From: Nitrososphaerota archaeon
GTDB lineage: Archaea; Thermoproteota; Nitrososphaeria; Nitrososphaerales; UBA57
DNA: 64,000 bases
Direction of reading: 5' to 3'
NCBI GenBank assembly: GCA_024860875.1
Contig: JACPSZ010000007.1
Span: 212,218-276,217 of the forward strand
Positions 35,056 to 43,197 of the stretch are shown piece after piece; within the stretch, counting starts at the first letter, position 1, and the number at the start of each line of letters is the position of its first letter. A program made the position numbers and the translations under genes. A model generated the notes under the pieces. That model searched no databases, had not been told where the DNA came from, and saw only the letters and a program-made list of their open reading frames with translations.

Positions 35056-35726
35056 TGGCTCAGCGCCGCGGAAAAGGTGCTTTGAAAATAGTCGCTTTCG
35101 ATATGGACGGAACAATAATTGATGGAAGAGTCATCTATGCTCTTGGCCAGAAGTTTGGGTTCACCTCTGAGATCAGGAAGATCACGAAATCCTCGCGTTT
35201 CCCATACTTAAGATCAGAGAGGATCGCCCGACTGCTCAGTGGTAGACAGGCCTCCGAAGTTGCCGCAACAGTGGAGAAGACACCTCTCACCAAAGGCTCA
35301 ATTCAAACCATGAGGAAACTGAAGGAGATGAAGTTCAAGATCGGAGTAATTAGCGACAGCTATACGCTCGCTACAGAAATTGTAGCGCGTAAGTTGGATA
35401 TGGACTTTACCATAGCCAATAGGCTCGAGGTCAAGAATGGTGTCATAACAGGAGTTCTTCGGATGCCCATGGGTTGGGAGAAGATTGACTGCTCCTGCAA
35501 CCAGTCAGTCTGTAAAAGATACGCACTAGCGCGAGTAGCTCGGAGGTACCACGCCGACCTGTCGCAATCGGTAGCCGTCGGAGACTCTTCGTCTGACCTC
35601 TGTATGATAAGAAATGCTGGATTAGGCATCTGGTTCAACCCATCGGAAAGCGTACCCATCGGTAAAAGAGAAAATGTCATAAGGTCAGGGGATATGCGAC
35701 TAATCCTGAAGCATTTAATGAGTTAA
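35055..35726 (+). CDS. HAD-superfamily phosphatase, probable mannosyl-3-phosphoglycerate phosphatase
   Basis: 223 residues with HAD motifs I FDMDGTIID, II VISDSYT and III/IV VAVGDSSSDLCMIRNAG, laid out like phosphoserine phosphatase (C1 cap) rather than the Cof-like MpgP family. Overlap with mpgS argues that it dephosphorylates mannosyl-3-phosphoglycerate, making this a possible non-orthologous MpgP. CSCNQSVCKR near residue 143 could bind zinc. A 16-bp palindrome with a GCGCGC core starts 9 bp after the stop. Confidence 0.8.
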   Translation: MAQRRGKGALKIVAFDMDGTIIDGRVIYALGQKFGFTSEIRKITKSSRFPYLRSERIARLLSGRQASEVAATVEKTPLTKGSIQTMRKLKEMKFKIGVISDSYTLATEIVARKLDMDFTIANRLEVKNGVITGVLRMPMGWEKIDCSCNQSVCKRYALARVARRYHADLSQSVAVGDSSSDLCMIRNAGLGIWFNPSESVPIGKRENVIRSGDMRLILKHLMS

Positions 35727-35734
35727 CCAAGTTT

Positions 35735-35750
35735 TCGAGCGCGCGCTCGA
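35735..35750. repeat. 16-bp perfect palindrome, GCGCGC core
   Basis: TCGAGCGCGCGCTCGA. One of about a dozen GCGCGC sites in spacers of this region. Confidence 0.8.
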
Positions 35751-35868
35751 ATGCTATAGGAAGTAAACAGGTTCACTCTAGATAATTTTGTTTGGCAAGT
35801 ATTTTGAAGCGGAATCACACCTCCGCAATCCTCATTCCTCCAAGCTCCAATAGTGGAGTGGTGAGTTT

Positions 35869-36049
35869 GTGGATGGATCAATTCCAGAGTTGTATGCTAC
35901 CGAAGACATCCCATTCGAGAGGAAGATAATCCATCAACGATATCAGATACGGGAAATCGGGTTCTACTGACTGATTGCAGAGCTTGACCCAAAGAGTAAG
36001 ACCGCATTCGGCTATGCTAACTTGAACAACGATGACTTTGCTGAGTGGC
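35869..36049 (+). pseudogene. DUF2958-like gene remnant
   Basis: The frame reads IPELYATEDIPFERKIIHQR, then a TGA at 35968 in place of an expected tryptophan, then LIAELDPKSKTAFGYANLNN and DDFAEW. This is the conserved start of DUF2958-type proteins found on plasmids and phages. Similarity ends exactly at CGCGCGCG (36050), where the expected GYI would follow. No start codon is evident other than GTG 35869. Confidence 0.6.
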
Positions 36050-36085
36050 GCGCGCGATCCTCGCAGTACTCGCAGATCATTCCTT

Positions 36086-36211
36086 TTAAATTGATTCGGG
36101 TGGATCCGTAGGGCTAGAATTAGCTCCCTTTCTCGCTATTACTATCCCAGCAACCAATGTAGCCACCATAGCAATCACCACAGCAGGATAGGTAGATTTG
36201 TAATTCATCAT
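36086..36211 (-). CDS. Small single-helix membrane protein
   Basis: 41 residues: YKSTYPAVVIAMVATLVAGI forms one membrane helix, followed by RKGANSSPTDPPESI. Starts ATG 36211 or 36208. No family known. Its start codons lie inside the 21-bp block shared with the tiny peptide gene at 51.95 kb, and it is divergent from the tiny gene at 36244. Confidence 0.45.
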   Translation of the reverse strand: MMNYKSTYPAVVIAMVATLVAGIVIARKGANSSPTDPPESI

Positions 36212-36221
36212 GCTAATAAAC
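36201..36221 (+). promoter_or_regulatory. 21-bp promoter block shared by two tiny genes (copy 1)
   Basis: Matches 19 of 21 bases with the block at 51990-52010 (minus strand). Both contain ATTCATCA and end in GCTAATAAAC, a TATA-like element centred about 27 bp before the ATG. Confidence 0.6.
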
Positions 36222-36243
36222 AAAGAAAATAGGTACTCACTGA

Positions 36244-36285
36244 ATGACTAAGAAGAAACATGCGAAGAAGCCCGGAAAGAAGTAA
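36244..36285 (+). CDS. Tiny lysine-rich peptide (13 residues)
   Basis: MTKKKHAKKPGKK, stop, then a T-rich run (ATTTTTCTTCCTCT) that could terminate the transcript. The pattern M-x-K-K-x-H-x-K-K also occurs in the 12-residue ORF at 51930-51968, which has the same promoter block 21-22 bp before its ATG. The shared promoter, peptide pattern and following terminator signals are the evidence that this is a gene. A -1 shift near its end would join it to the GIY-YIG frame. Confidence 0.5.
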   Translation: MTKKKHAKKPGKK

Positions 36286-36287
36286 AT

Positions 36288-36569
36288 TTTTCTTCCTCTG
36301 CGCAACAGGTAGTAGCGCGCGAGGGTGATAACTTCGGTATTTACGAGCTCGGGAACGATGGCGACATACTATACATTGGTGAAGGACAAGTCTATAGTCG
36401 CCTACTGTCCCATTTTTCCACAGGTTCAGATCCGGTTGTTGGTGCTTCCTACTACAGGGTTGAGTATACCGGAAGTAGGGTGAGGGCCGTGCAAAGACAA
36501 AACGCGGAATTGGCCGCCTATGAAAGGACGCATGAGCGCCTTCCGAAGTTTAACCAGCGCATTCGCTAG
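36288..36569 (+). pseudogene. GIY-YIG nuclease-like fragment without start codon
   Basis: The frame reads GDNFGIYELGNDGDILYIGE (GIY ... YIG), RLLSHFSTG, YYRVEYTGSRVRAVQRQNAE and ends at TAG 36569. It is the GIY-YIG fold as in small endonuclease or phage proteins. No ATG, GTG or TTG precedes it in frame; the frame opens after a TAA at 36249. A GCGCGC motif (36314) lies just before the recognisable domain. Confidence 0.6.
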
Positions 36570-36845
36570 AGAAAGATATCAGCAAAACAATGCTATATCA
36601 ATTGTCTAGGTCATTGTAGCATTTACCATAAAAGACTCTCCTACTATCTTTATGTGCTTGCCAATATTTCGAAACTTATCTCGTTTATTGGTGTCGAGAC
36701 ATAACAACCCAATGGGGTGAAGGGATGAGTCAAGGGTATTGCGCGCGCCACAGCCGCCATTAGTTTTATCGGTGCGAATAAGTTAAAAGAATCCTCTGAA
36801 CCAAAAACATAAGAACCCTCCCAGAAAGTAAAGGCTCAGATTTCT
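36570..36845. other. Spacer before YIP1-like gene
   Basis: No gene seen. Contains GCGCGCGCC at 36741-36749. Confidence 0.5.
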
Positions 36846-37385
36846 ATGACCACTGAAGTGAAGACTCCTCCGAGTCTAACAAGCAGAATGTGGCGTGCCC
36901 TCAAACTTGAAGACGCATTATATGAGGAGGTAGAGCATGACCCAGCTGCTGGCAGACAAGCCTTATACATTATCGCCCTTGTTAGCATTGCGCAATCTAT
37001 AGGGAGGAGTGCTGAAACGGTAATTGTCGGCAGACCTTTGGGAAACATTGTGCTGACTGGCGTATTCGGCTTCATTGAAACGACCATAGGCTTAGCCATA
37101 TGGTCGTACATTCTATACTACATTGGAACCAAAATATTCAAGGGGGTGGCTACCCCACAGGAAGTATGGAGAACGACGGGTTTCGCTCGTTCGCCGGGAG
37201 TCTTCTTCATCATACCCTTCATCGGGTTCCTAGTGAATATCTGGGTCATCATCGCATATGTCAAGGCTAGCAAGCATGCCCTCGATATATCAATGGGAAA
37301 GACCATCTTGGCAGCCATAGTTAGTGCATTACCATTCCTGATCATCCAAGGCCTAGTAGTACTGCTTCTAGCCCAACTCTTGTAG
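36846..37385 (+). CDS. YIP1-family membrane protein
   Basis: 179 residues: a soluble N-terminus with MWRALKLEDALYEEVEHDPA, then five hydrophobic helices. The layout (FFIIPFIGFLVNIWVIIAY in the third helix) is that of YIP1-domain proteins, widespread and mostly uncharacterised in archaea. No neighbour clarifies the role. Confidence 0.75.
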   Translation: MTTEVKTPPSLTSRMWRALKLEDALYEEVEHDPAAGRQALYIIALVSIAQSIGRSAETVIVGRPLGNIVLTGVFGFIETTIGLAIWSYILYYIGTKIFKGVATPQEVWRTTGFARSPGVFFIIPFIGFLVNIWVIIAYVKASKHALDISMGKTILAAIVSALPFLIIQGLVVLLLAQLL

Positions 37386-37815
37386 CACCGGGCTTCGATG
37401 GAATTATGATGGTTTTGATAACCAGATCCTCGCCCTCCAGTTTACGCATCGCGCGCTCTCTATGCGGAGAGTCTCCTACTCAGATATTATACACCCAAGG
37501 GAAACAAAGTGAAGGGTAGATCCGGAAGACATATCTTCATAGTAAATAGTAGGAATCTTCAAGATTTCTTGAAGAAACCGAAGTTTGATCTATTGGGGTT
37601 CAGGCGTGATTATGAGCGACTGTAACGCGCGCTGGTTGCAATTGAGTAATAGTCTACAGACAAAATCTTTGGGTTCACATATACGGATGAATACCTAGTC
37701 TGCCAACACTACGACTCGAGGCTACGATGCCAGATTATCGATCGCACAAAATCCCCGACCGGCATGGGGCACTAAACGAAACTCTTTTGTTTATGGGAAG
37801 AGCTACTCTACATCC
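37386..37815. other. Spacer with small ORF, two GCGCGC motifs and one arm of the inverted repeat
   Basis: CGCAT and ATGCG flank a CGCGCGCT core at 37446-37466. A 38-codon frame at 37509-37625 (HIFIVNSRNLQDFLKK, GFRRDYERL) looks like a gene fragment; its TAA runs into CGCGCGCT. From 37697 the 118-bp repeat begins, carrying the last 26 codons of the gene at 42901-43122, without its front part. Confidence 0.5.
37697..37814 (+). repeat. 118-bp perfect inverted repeat, left arm
   Basis: Identical in inverse to 42862-42979; the arms enclose about 5.0 kb. It holds the 3' end of a small gene (stop TAA at 37773-37775) and the sequence up to 2 bp before the ferredoxin ATG, including its likely promoter. 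Confidence 0.95.
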
Positions 37816-38235
37816 ATGCCCATTGACAAAGAGTTTCATAAGAAACTAAAACCGGTTGGTAAGCATCACGAACATTATGTCTGGGGTCAGGGTAAGATCG
37901 GTGCAGCTGCGAACGACGCGAAGGTCAAGACTGATTACGAAAGTGAAGGTAAGAAGCTGGAACCTATTGGTATACATGGAACGTTTGTAGCTGTGGATTG
38001 GGATGACTGTATAGCCGATGGCGCATGTCTTCCCGCATGCCCTGTTTCCGTATTCGAGTGGTTTAAGAACCCCGGTGCAAGCGGACAAGATCAGAAGTTA
38101 AGCTATACAGACAAATCCGACCCGATCAGGGAGGCGGACTGTATTTGGTGTATGGCGTGTGTAACCGTCTGCCCGACGGAAGCGATTAAGGTAGACCAAG
38201 ATATGGTTTCGATCCATCAAGGCATCAAATTATAA
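37816..38235 (+). CDS. zfx: Zinc-containing ferredoxin
   Basis: 139 residues. The histidine-rich N-terminal extension (FHKKLKPVGKHHEHYVWG) matches the zinc site of Sulfolobus-type ferredoxins. Cluster I is CIADGACLPACP (CxxDxxCxxxCP), a spacing with Asp that usually holds a 3Fe-4S cluster; cluster II is CIWCMACVTVCP, a 4Fe-4S site. Major electron carrier for 2-oxoacid oxidoreductases. Its promoter lies in the left arm of the inverted repeat. Confidence 0.93.
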   Translation: MPIDKEFHKKLKPVGKHHEHYVWGQGKIGAAANDAKVKTDYESEGKKLEPIGIHGTFVAVDWDDCIADGACLPACPVSVFEWFKNPGASGQDQKLSYTDKSDPIREADCIWCMACVTVCPTEAIKVDQDMVSIHQGIKL

Positions 38236-38358
38236 TACCTGTGTGCATTTTCCATATAGACTATCGGAATGAAAGATTCTCCCCAAGATACGATTAATGT
38301 CAAGCCATTTCTAAGCCTTAAGATCGACGGGCTAGCAGTCGGAGGTTATTGGGGGTAA

Positions 38359-38589
38359 ATGGCTGATTCTGAAAAGCATTCTGGCAACATTCAGTTTCCG
38401 AAAAATGCGATAGGGTTAAGGTGCCTCAACGATGGAGGGAGAATCGAAATTCTTGACCCATCAAGTGAGAGCGAAGTTCTCGTCTTCAAATACGGGGCAC
38501 AAATCGTGATCCTTGGTACCACACGATCTTTTACTACGAAAACATGGTGCAGAAGATCGAGCAGGGCAAGCTTAGCTAGTCGTTATCAT
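38359..38589 (+). pseudogene. Frameshifted small gene, unknown
   Basis: The frame from ATG 38359 reads well for about 53 codons (FPKNAIGLRCLNDGGRIEIL, SEVLVFKYGAQIVILG). At about 38518, coding character jumps to another frame that continues YHTIFYYENMVQKIEQGKLS and stops at TAG. A single base change in length would restore a protein of about 75 residues. Either a decayed gene or a sequencing error. Family unknown. Confidence 0.5.
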
Positions 38590-38599
38590 CGCATTAGTC

Positions 38600-39059
38600 G
38601 GTATTGTCTGTTAGATCCACGTTATATCTTACGAACGTCGTCCCTTCCTCGTCTTCTTGATTCTGGGAAACGTGAACGTTGGTCGCGTCTGCACTATACT
38701 ATCGTCCACAGCAGAAGCGCGATTCCAGAATCTGAAGTTGCAATTAGGACATTTCTTTGGTAATAGCGCGCGCTAATTCTTGTTATGCCCTTTATTGAGT
38801 CTTATTACTATGCAAAACCTACAAGCCATTCGAACTTCTATTACAAATATCGATTTGCTATCATTTGCAGCTTTCTTTGAAAGAAGCCCATCGAGAGGCT
38901 TGTTGCTGTTTCTGCTTGTTAACTATACTTAGACGGCTATGTTCTGACATTTAACACGATTCGTAAAGTACTAGAGTACTGCGGTGCTCTATCCTTGTTG
39001 CGAATAGAAACTCTAGATTTCCTATGTGAACCAGTTTAGTTGTAGACCTTGCTGAACCA
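38600..39059. other. Spacer with zinc-ribbon fragment
   Basis: On the minus strand at 38628-38762 a frame reads PKKCPNCNFRFWNR then a basic tail KKTRKGRRS; it has half a zinc ribbon and no start, and begins exactly at the palindrome TAGCGCGCGCTA (38763-38774). The rest (38775-39059) shows nothing I can support. Confidence 0.4.
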
Positions 39060-41912
39060 CTACGAGAGCAATACTGTTATGTAATGCAGTTCCAGCAGCC
39101 CCTCAATTCTTACCAATACGCCAAAGTTTACCTTCGAGTCTTCTGACCAGGTCAAGACCCTCGATGTGTTGTATGGCTTGACCCACTTATCGATGAAGGA
39201 ACCAATCAATGTTCGCGTGTTGTCCAACTCTGCATCGCTTATGTATCTCGCTTCGCCCTCAGAAAAGGCGACCTCTGGATAGGTTGACGCAGGCATAGCC
39301 AATCTGAGCCCCTCCCTCTCGAAGAGCTCCGCCAAGAGAACCTTCCTTCTTTCGACACTCAGTTCAGGTTCGGGTTGCACCAATTCGACACCTCCGAGCT
39401 TTGCAAGGTAGGACCTGAAGGCTTCTCCAGCCGTATTTCCTAGTCCAACATAATATTCGCCCGTAAAAGCTGCTCCCACGGCTGCGATGGTGCCTATCTG
39501 CGTAACGACCCCCCCTCCAGATGCCGTATAGACCGGCAAGAAGTACACGTCATGGTCGCCTACTCGATACAGAATGTTGTCGCCTACACGTGGGGTGCGG
39601 AGAAGAGTCCTAAGAGTTGCAAAGTCTGGATTTCTTTCTAGAGCCTCCCTCACTCCAGTAGGTCCAAGCAGTTTGATCGGCGACTCCAAGGAGACAGCGT
39701 AGAATGTCATCTCCCCGAAGTGTGGAGGGTCGTTCCTCACTACCATGTACCCAGCCAGATTTCTTCCAGCGGCACCTCTTAGCTCCAGAGAGAGTAGTCC
39801 CACGAATTCAGGTTTGTCGAAGCCCAAAGGCTTTGCAATGACGTAATATGTATCAAGACCTTCGGGTATGACGAAGAACTCTTTTGCAGATATGAATGTG
39901 GCCGGATCGGTAACGTGGTAGAAATTGAACATTGATACGCGCCATTCGTAGAGCTCTTCAGGGTACCTTGCTTGCGACTCGAACCACTCAGGCACCTCGC
40001 TTGTGATATAATCACTATACACTATCTTGAACAACTCGCTGAAGTAGTCATCCCCAATTATGACGAGCTTGATATCGCCATTATATGCGTCGATCAGAGC
40101 GTAACCCACGAACCTCATCAGCGGATGACCCCCACTCCAAGGGACATGCTGTGTATCTAGCCTGACTATTAGAGGGAAGGCCCAGTATGTATTCTCTCCA
40201 TCTGTAACCGGGTACATGTCAATATTCTCCCCCAAAAGACTGTACTCAAAGTAGGGGAAAAGAGTCTGCATCCTGTCATATGCATCCCTATACCGTAGTA
40301 TGTGGATAGTTCTATCAGGGTACGATAGGAGGAAGTTGGGTTCGAAGATCCAGCTTAAAGGCGGGGTGACTGCTATGCCTCCCTTTCCATTGTAAAAGTA
40401 TTCTCCGAGCTCATCACTCTTTTCACGGCCGACGGGATAGGAGGCCCAGCTATCTTGCAGTAGCCCTCCTTCTCCATAGTAGATTCTCCTCTGCTGAAAG
40501 AAGCTGGCGGTATCAATTATCTTCCCATCCTGACCATCTAGTATCAAGAAACCATTAGGAACGTGTGTATAGACCAGGTGCGATGCATACCAGCTATCCT
40601 CAGATCTAACGCTGCTTGGGAGTATTGGTTTCATAGAGGCACTCCAATAAACGGAGCCGTTAAGGCGTATGATGTCAGAGTCTTGAAAGTCAATATAGGG
40701 TATCAGGCCTATTTCGGGCTTGAGCTTGGCAAAGCCTGCTTCCCAATCCCAAAGTCTGACCTTGCCTAGAATCTCCTTTTCTCTTGCAGCGTAGGCATTT
40801 ATCTCACTCGGTGCAAGGTTCGATATAGTGAAGTTGTGCGGAACTACTTTAACATTATCGAGCTCGGCCAAAAACCTGTTAACTGCTATCTCCTGAACTG
40901 TATATGGCCCCAACCACTCGAGTTTTCTAGCATCTGCAATACCGCTATTCACGGTAGCTACGGATGCGACCAACAAAAATACCATGACAATAGCCCCTAA
41001 TCTAAAATAGACTATGCGACGATTAGGGCTTGCAAGGAATTTTTTTGATCTGTCTACGGCCGCATAAATAGCAAGGAGTAGTCCAGCCACACCTGTTCCA
41101 ATTATCATGTAACGGGTATTAAAATCAATGTACGACGGGAAGAACAAGTTGATCATAGTCCAGAAAAGACCGATCGCCACCAGTGCCTCAACTGCAGCTA
41201 CAGGAATCTTCGCGACAGGTTTCTCCAAACCGTATGATGCAAATACTGGCATGATAACACGGCTGAGAGTAGTTACACCCACCAAGAGCAGCAATCGCAC
41301 TCCTAGGGCAGACAGTAATGGGGGGATGAGTAAAGTCAGCGAGGGAATTAGAGGAACCACATTAGCCTGAGCAAAGGCTATGTCCGGAGGAGGTGTCATG
41401 AAAGGAAGAGAAAGCAAAGCAGGTAAACCGGTAATCCCGGAATTCCACCCCTGCATAAGAGAAGCGATGGCCATGCCGAACATAACGTTCGTGAAGAAGG
41501 CCAAGCCAAGCAAGACCTTAGTTACCTGCCAGAGTCCAAATTTTACAGGAGAGAGTTTGAAACTCGAAAAGTCAAAGTATTCGGGAGGTAGGGCTTCCAC
41601 TATGCCTCTCGAACGCAACAATTTAGAAACGAGTAGCATGAACCACCAGAACAACGACCTTCTGTTTATGAAATCAACCCTGAAAAGCGCTAATGTCGCT
41701 AGAACAAGGCCACCTAGAAGACCGAAGTAGATGGGTTTCACGAAGAGCTCCCCGAATTCAGAAAGGTTCAGCCAAAAGTTTGTTGCTTGTGTAGCTACGC
41801 TCCAAGCAAGGATCGCGATAAATATGCTTAGGAAGACAAATTTCATACCCCTGCCTTGTCTTCGAATCTCCACTGTTGTGTCATCTGGATAACTTGTCAT
41901 GCAAACACCCAA
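39060..41912 (-). CDS. UPF0182 family membrane protein
   Basis: 950 residues. About seven transmembrane helices up to residue 320, then a large extracytoplasmic region with the family motifs FTISNLAPSEINAYAAREKE-like stretch, ILDGQDGKIID, VPWSGGHPLMRFVGYALID-type sequence and GPTGVREALERNPDF. UPF0182 is widespread in actinobacteria and archaea and has no established function. Full length for the family. Long monocistronic gene inside the 118-bp inverted repeats. Confidence 0.88.
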   Translation of the reverse strand: MGVCMTSYPDDTTVEIRRQGRGMKFVFLSIFIAILAWSVATQATNFWLNLSEFGELFVKPIYFGLLGGLVLATLALFRVDFINRRSLFWWFMLLVSKLLRSRGIVEALPPEYFDFSSFKLSPVKFGLWQVTKVLLGLAFFTNVMFGMAIASLMQGWNSGITGLPALLSLPFMTPPPDIAFAQANVVPLIPSLTLLIPPLLSALGVRLLLLVGVTTLSRVIMPVFASYGLEKPVAKIPVAAVEALVAIGLFWTMINLFFPSYIDFNTRYMIIGTGVAGLLLAIYAAVDRSKKFLASPNRRIVYFRLGAIVMVFLLVASVATVNSGIADARKLEWLGPYTVQEIAVNRFLAELDNVKVVPHNFTISNLAPSEINAYAAREKEILGKVRLWDWEAGFAKLKPEIGLIPYIDFQDSDIIRLNGSVYWSASMKPILPSSVRSEDSWYASHLVYTHVPNGFLILDGQDGKIIDTASFFQQRRIYYGEGGLLQDSWASYPVGREKSDELGEYFYNGKGGIAVTPPLSWIFEPNFLLSYPDRTIHILRYRDAYDRMQTLFPYFEYSLLGENIDMYPVTDGENTYWAFPLIVRLDTQHVPWSGGHPLMRFVGYALIDAYNGDIKLVIIGDDYFSELFKIVYSDYITSEVPEWFESQARYPEELYEWRVSMFNFYHVTDPATFISAKEFFVIPEGLDTYYVIAKPLGFDKPEFVGLLSLELRGAAGRNLAGYMVVRNDPPHFGEMTFYAVSLESPIKLLGPTGVREALERNPDFATLRTLLRTPRVGDNILYRVGDHDVYFLPVYTASGGGVVTQIGTIAAVGAAFTGEYYVGLGNTAGEAFRSYLAKLGGVELVQPEPELSVERRKVLLAELFEREGLRLAMPASTYPEVAFSEGEARYISDAELDNTRTLIGSFIDKWVKPYNTSRVLTWSEDSKVNFGVLVRIEGLLELHYITVLLS

Positions 41913-42223
41913 GAAATTCTGAGCGTTGATTTCCCTATGAAACCTTATTCAAGGCCACAGCTGCTTGATGTCTGGGTAAATCGAATAGAACTTGATGAAG
42001 CTATAGCAGATGTTAGTTTTCTTGAGTGAATGTCTCTTGCAAACTCTGAACCGCTCCTTCCAAGTTTATTTCCTATGGACAATATTTATCCTGATCAGTA
42101 AACTTTGGATCATAATAAACATAGCTCCCAAGAAGCTTATCTCGGCATAATCAACACATCTTTTTTTTGCAATATCCTAGCTAGCCAAAGGTATAGATAC
42201 GGTCAGTTCATAATTCGAGCGGA
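41913..42223. promoter_or_regulatory. Divergent promoter region
   Basis: 310 bp between UPF0182 and rhomboid genes, AT-rich, with TATTTATCC near 42084-42092 and a T8 run at 42162-42169. No gene seen. Confidence 0.4.
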
Positions 42224-42790
42224 TTGCATACCCCTCCACCAAAATGGACGTTCGTCCTGATAGGAATCTCTGTCATCGCATTCATAATCCAGCAAATAAC
42301 AAACCTTTGGATTTACCTGACATTCATCCCAGCTCTTGCTCTTCAAGCCCCTTGGATGTTTCTAACTTCGATTTTTCTCCATGCAAGCTTCTCGCATCTC
42401 CTTTTCAACATGTTTTCTCTCTTCTTTTTTGGGATATATCTTGAGAAGATGGTGGGTAGAGCGGTCTTTCTTGTTATCTTCTTATTGTCGGGCGTAGCTG
42501 GAAGCTTTGGGTATCTGCTAACAGCTGTTGATCCGTTTGGCCCTGGCCTTGGTGCATCAGGTGCTGTCTATGGAGTAATGGGTGCGCTAGCAGTCCTCGC
42601 CCCGAGAATGATGATTTTTGTCTATGGGTTCTTGCCTCTTCCCATGATAGTGGCTGCGGCTCTTTATGCCCTACTGGACTTCGCAGGTCTATTCGTGCCC
42701 TCGGGAGTAGCTCACGGTGCACATCTGGGAGGAATGCTCGTGGGAGGGGTTTATGGATTTTATTTACGCTCCAGATGGAAACGAATATAG
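42224..42790 (+). CDS. Rhomboid-family intramembrane serine protease
   Basis: 188 residues, six transmembrane helices. HASFSHLLFNMFSLFFFG is the conserved histidine/asparagine helix near residue 53, GASGAVYGVMG near residue 106 carries the catalytic serine, and AHGAHLGGMLVGG near 162 the catalytic histidine. All active-site residues are present. TTG start at 42224. Substrates unknown. Confidence 0.92.
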   Translation: MHTPPPKWTFVLIGISVIAFIIQQITNLWIYLTFIPALALQAPWMFLTSIFLHASFSHLLFNMFSLFFFGIYLEKMVGRAVFLVIFLLSGVAGSFGYLLTAVDPFGPGLGASGAVYGVMGALAVLAPRMMIFVYGFLPLPMIVAAALYALLDFAGLFVPSGVAHGAHLGGMLVGGVYGFYLRSRWKRI

Positions 42791-42861
42791 TCCGAAAGAG
42801 TCCTATTTACATGCTTTCGCATTGCTAATTTTGATTTACGAATCCTGCCGCGCGCTCGCTA

Positions 42862-42979
42862 GATGTAGAGTAGCTCTTCCCATAAACAAAAGAGTTTCGT
42901 TTAGTGCCCCATGCCGGTCGGGGATTTTGTGCGATCGATAATCTGGCATCGTAGCCTCGAGTCGTAGTGTTGGCAGACT
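42862..42979 (-). repeat. 118-bp perfect inverted repeat, right arm
   Basis: Inverse copy of 37697-37814. Here it is part of an intact small gene (42901-43122) and its downstream sequence. A CGCGCGCTCG motif lies 5 bp outside the arm (42848-42857). Confidence 0.95.
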
Positions 42980-43122
42980 GACGCCCATACTCTCCCGATG
43001 AGCGGCAAACTGATGGATTTTTCTTCTCCGGCAGCCGCATACTCAATTTGATAGAACTGTTCTGGATTGTTGCCAATTCGCCTGTAGCACTTCGCCCGGC
43101 GATAGGTAATAGTATGGGGCAT
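42901..43122 (-). CDS. Small protein, unknown, shares 3' end with repeat
   Basis: 73 residues: basic N-terminus TYRRAKCYRRIGNNPEQFYQ, a middle AAAGEEKSISLPLIGRVWAS and the tail CQHYDSRLRCQIIDRTKSP. Family not recognised. Only the last 26 codons are in the repeat, so this is the parent copy and 37.7 kb the fragment. Confidence 0.5.
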   Translation of the reverse strand: MPHTITYRRAKCYRRIGNNPEQFYQIEYAAAGEEKSISLPLIGRVWASVCQHYDSRLRCQIIDRTKSPTGMGH

Positions 43123-43197
43123 AGGTCTAGTCTAGCATCTCTCCGATCAGAGGGTTCTTGGTTCTAGCGAGCTTTTATTAGGTCTGATGCGATATAC

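Noticed and set aside
38810-38932. 40-codon ORF starting MQNLQAIRTSITN
   Set aside because: No promoter, no family and average composition; length expected by chance.
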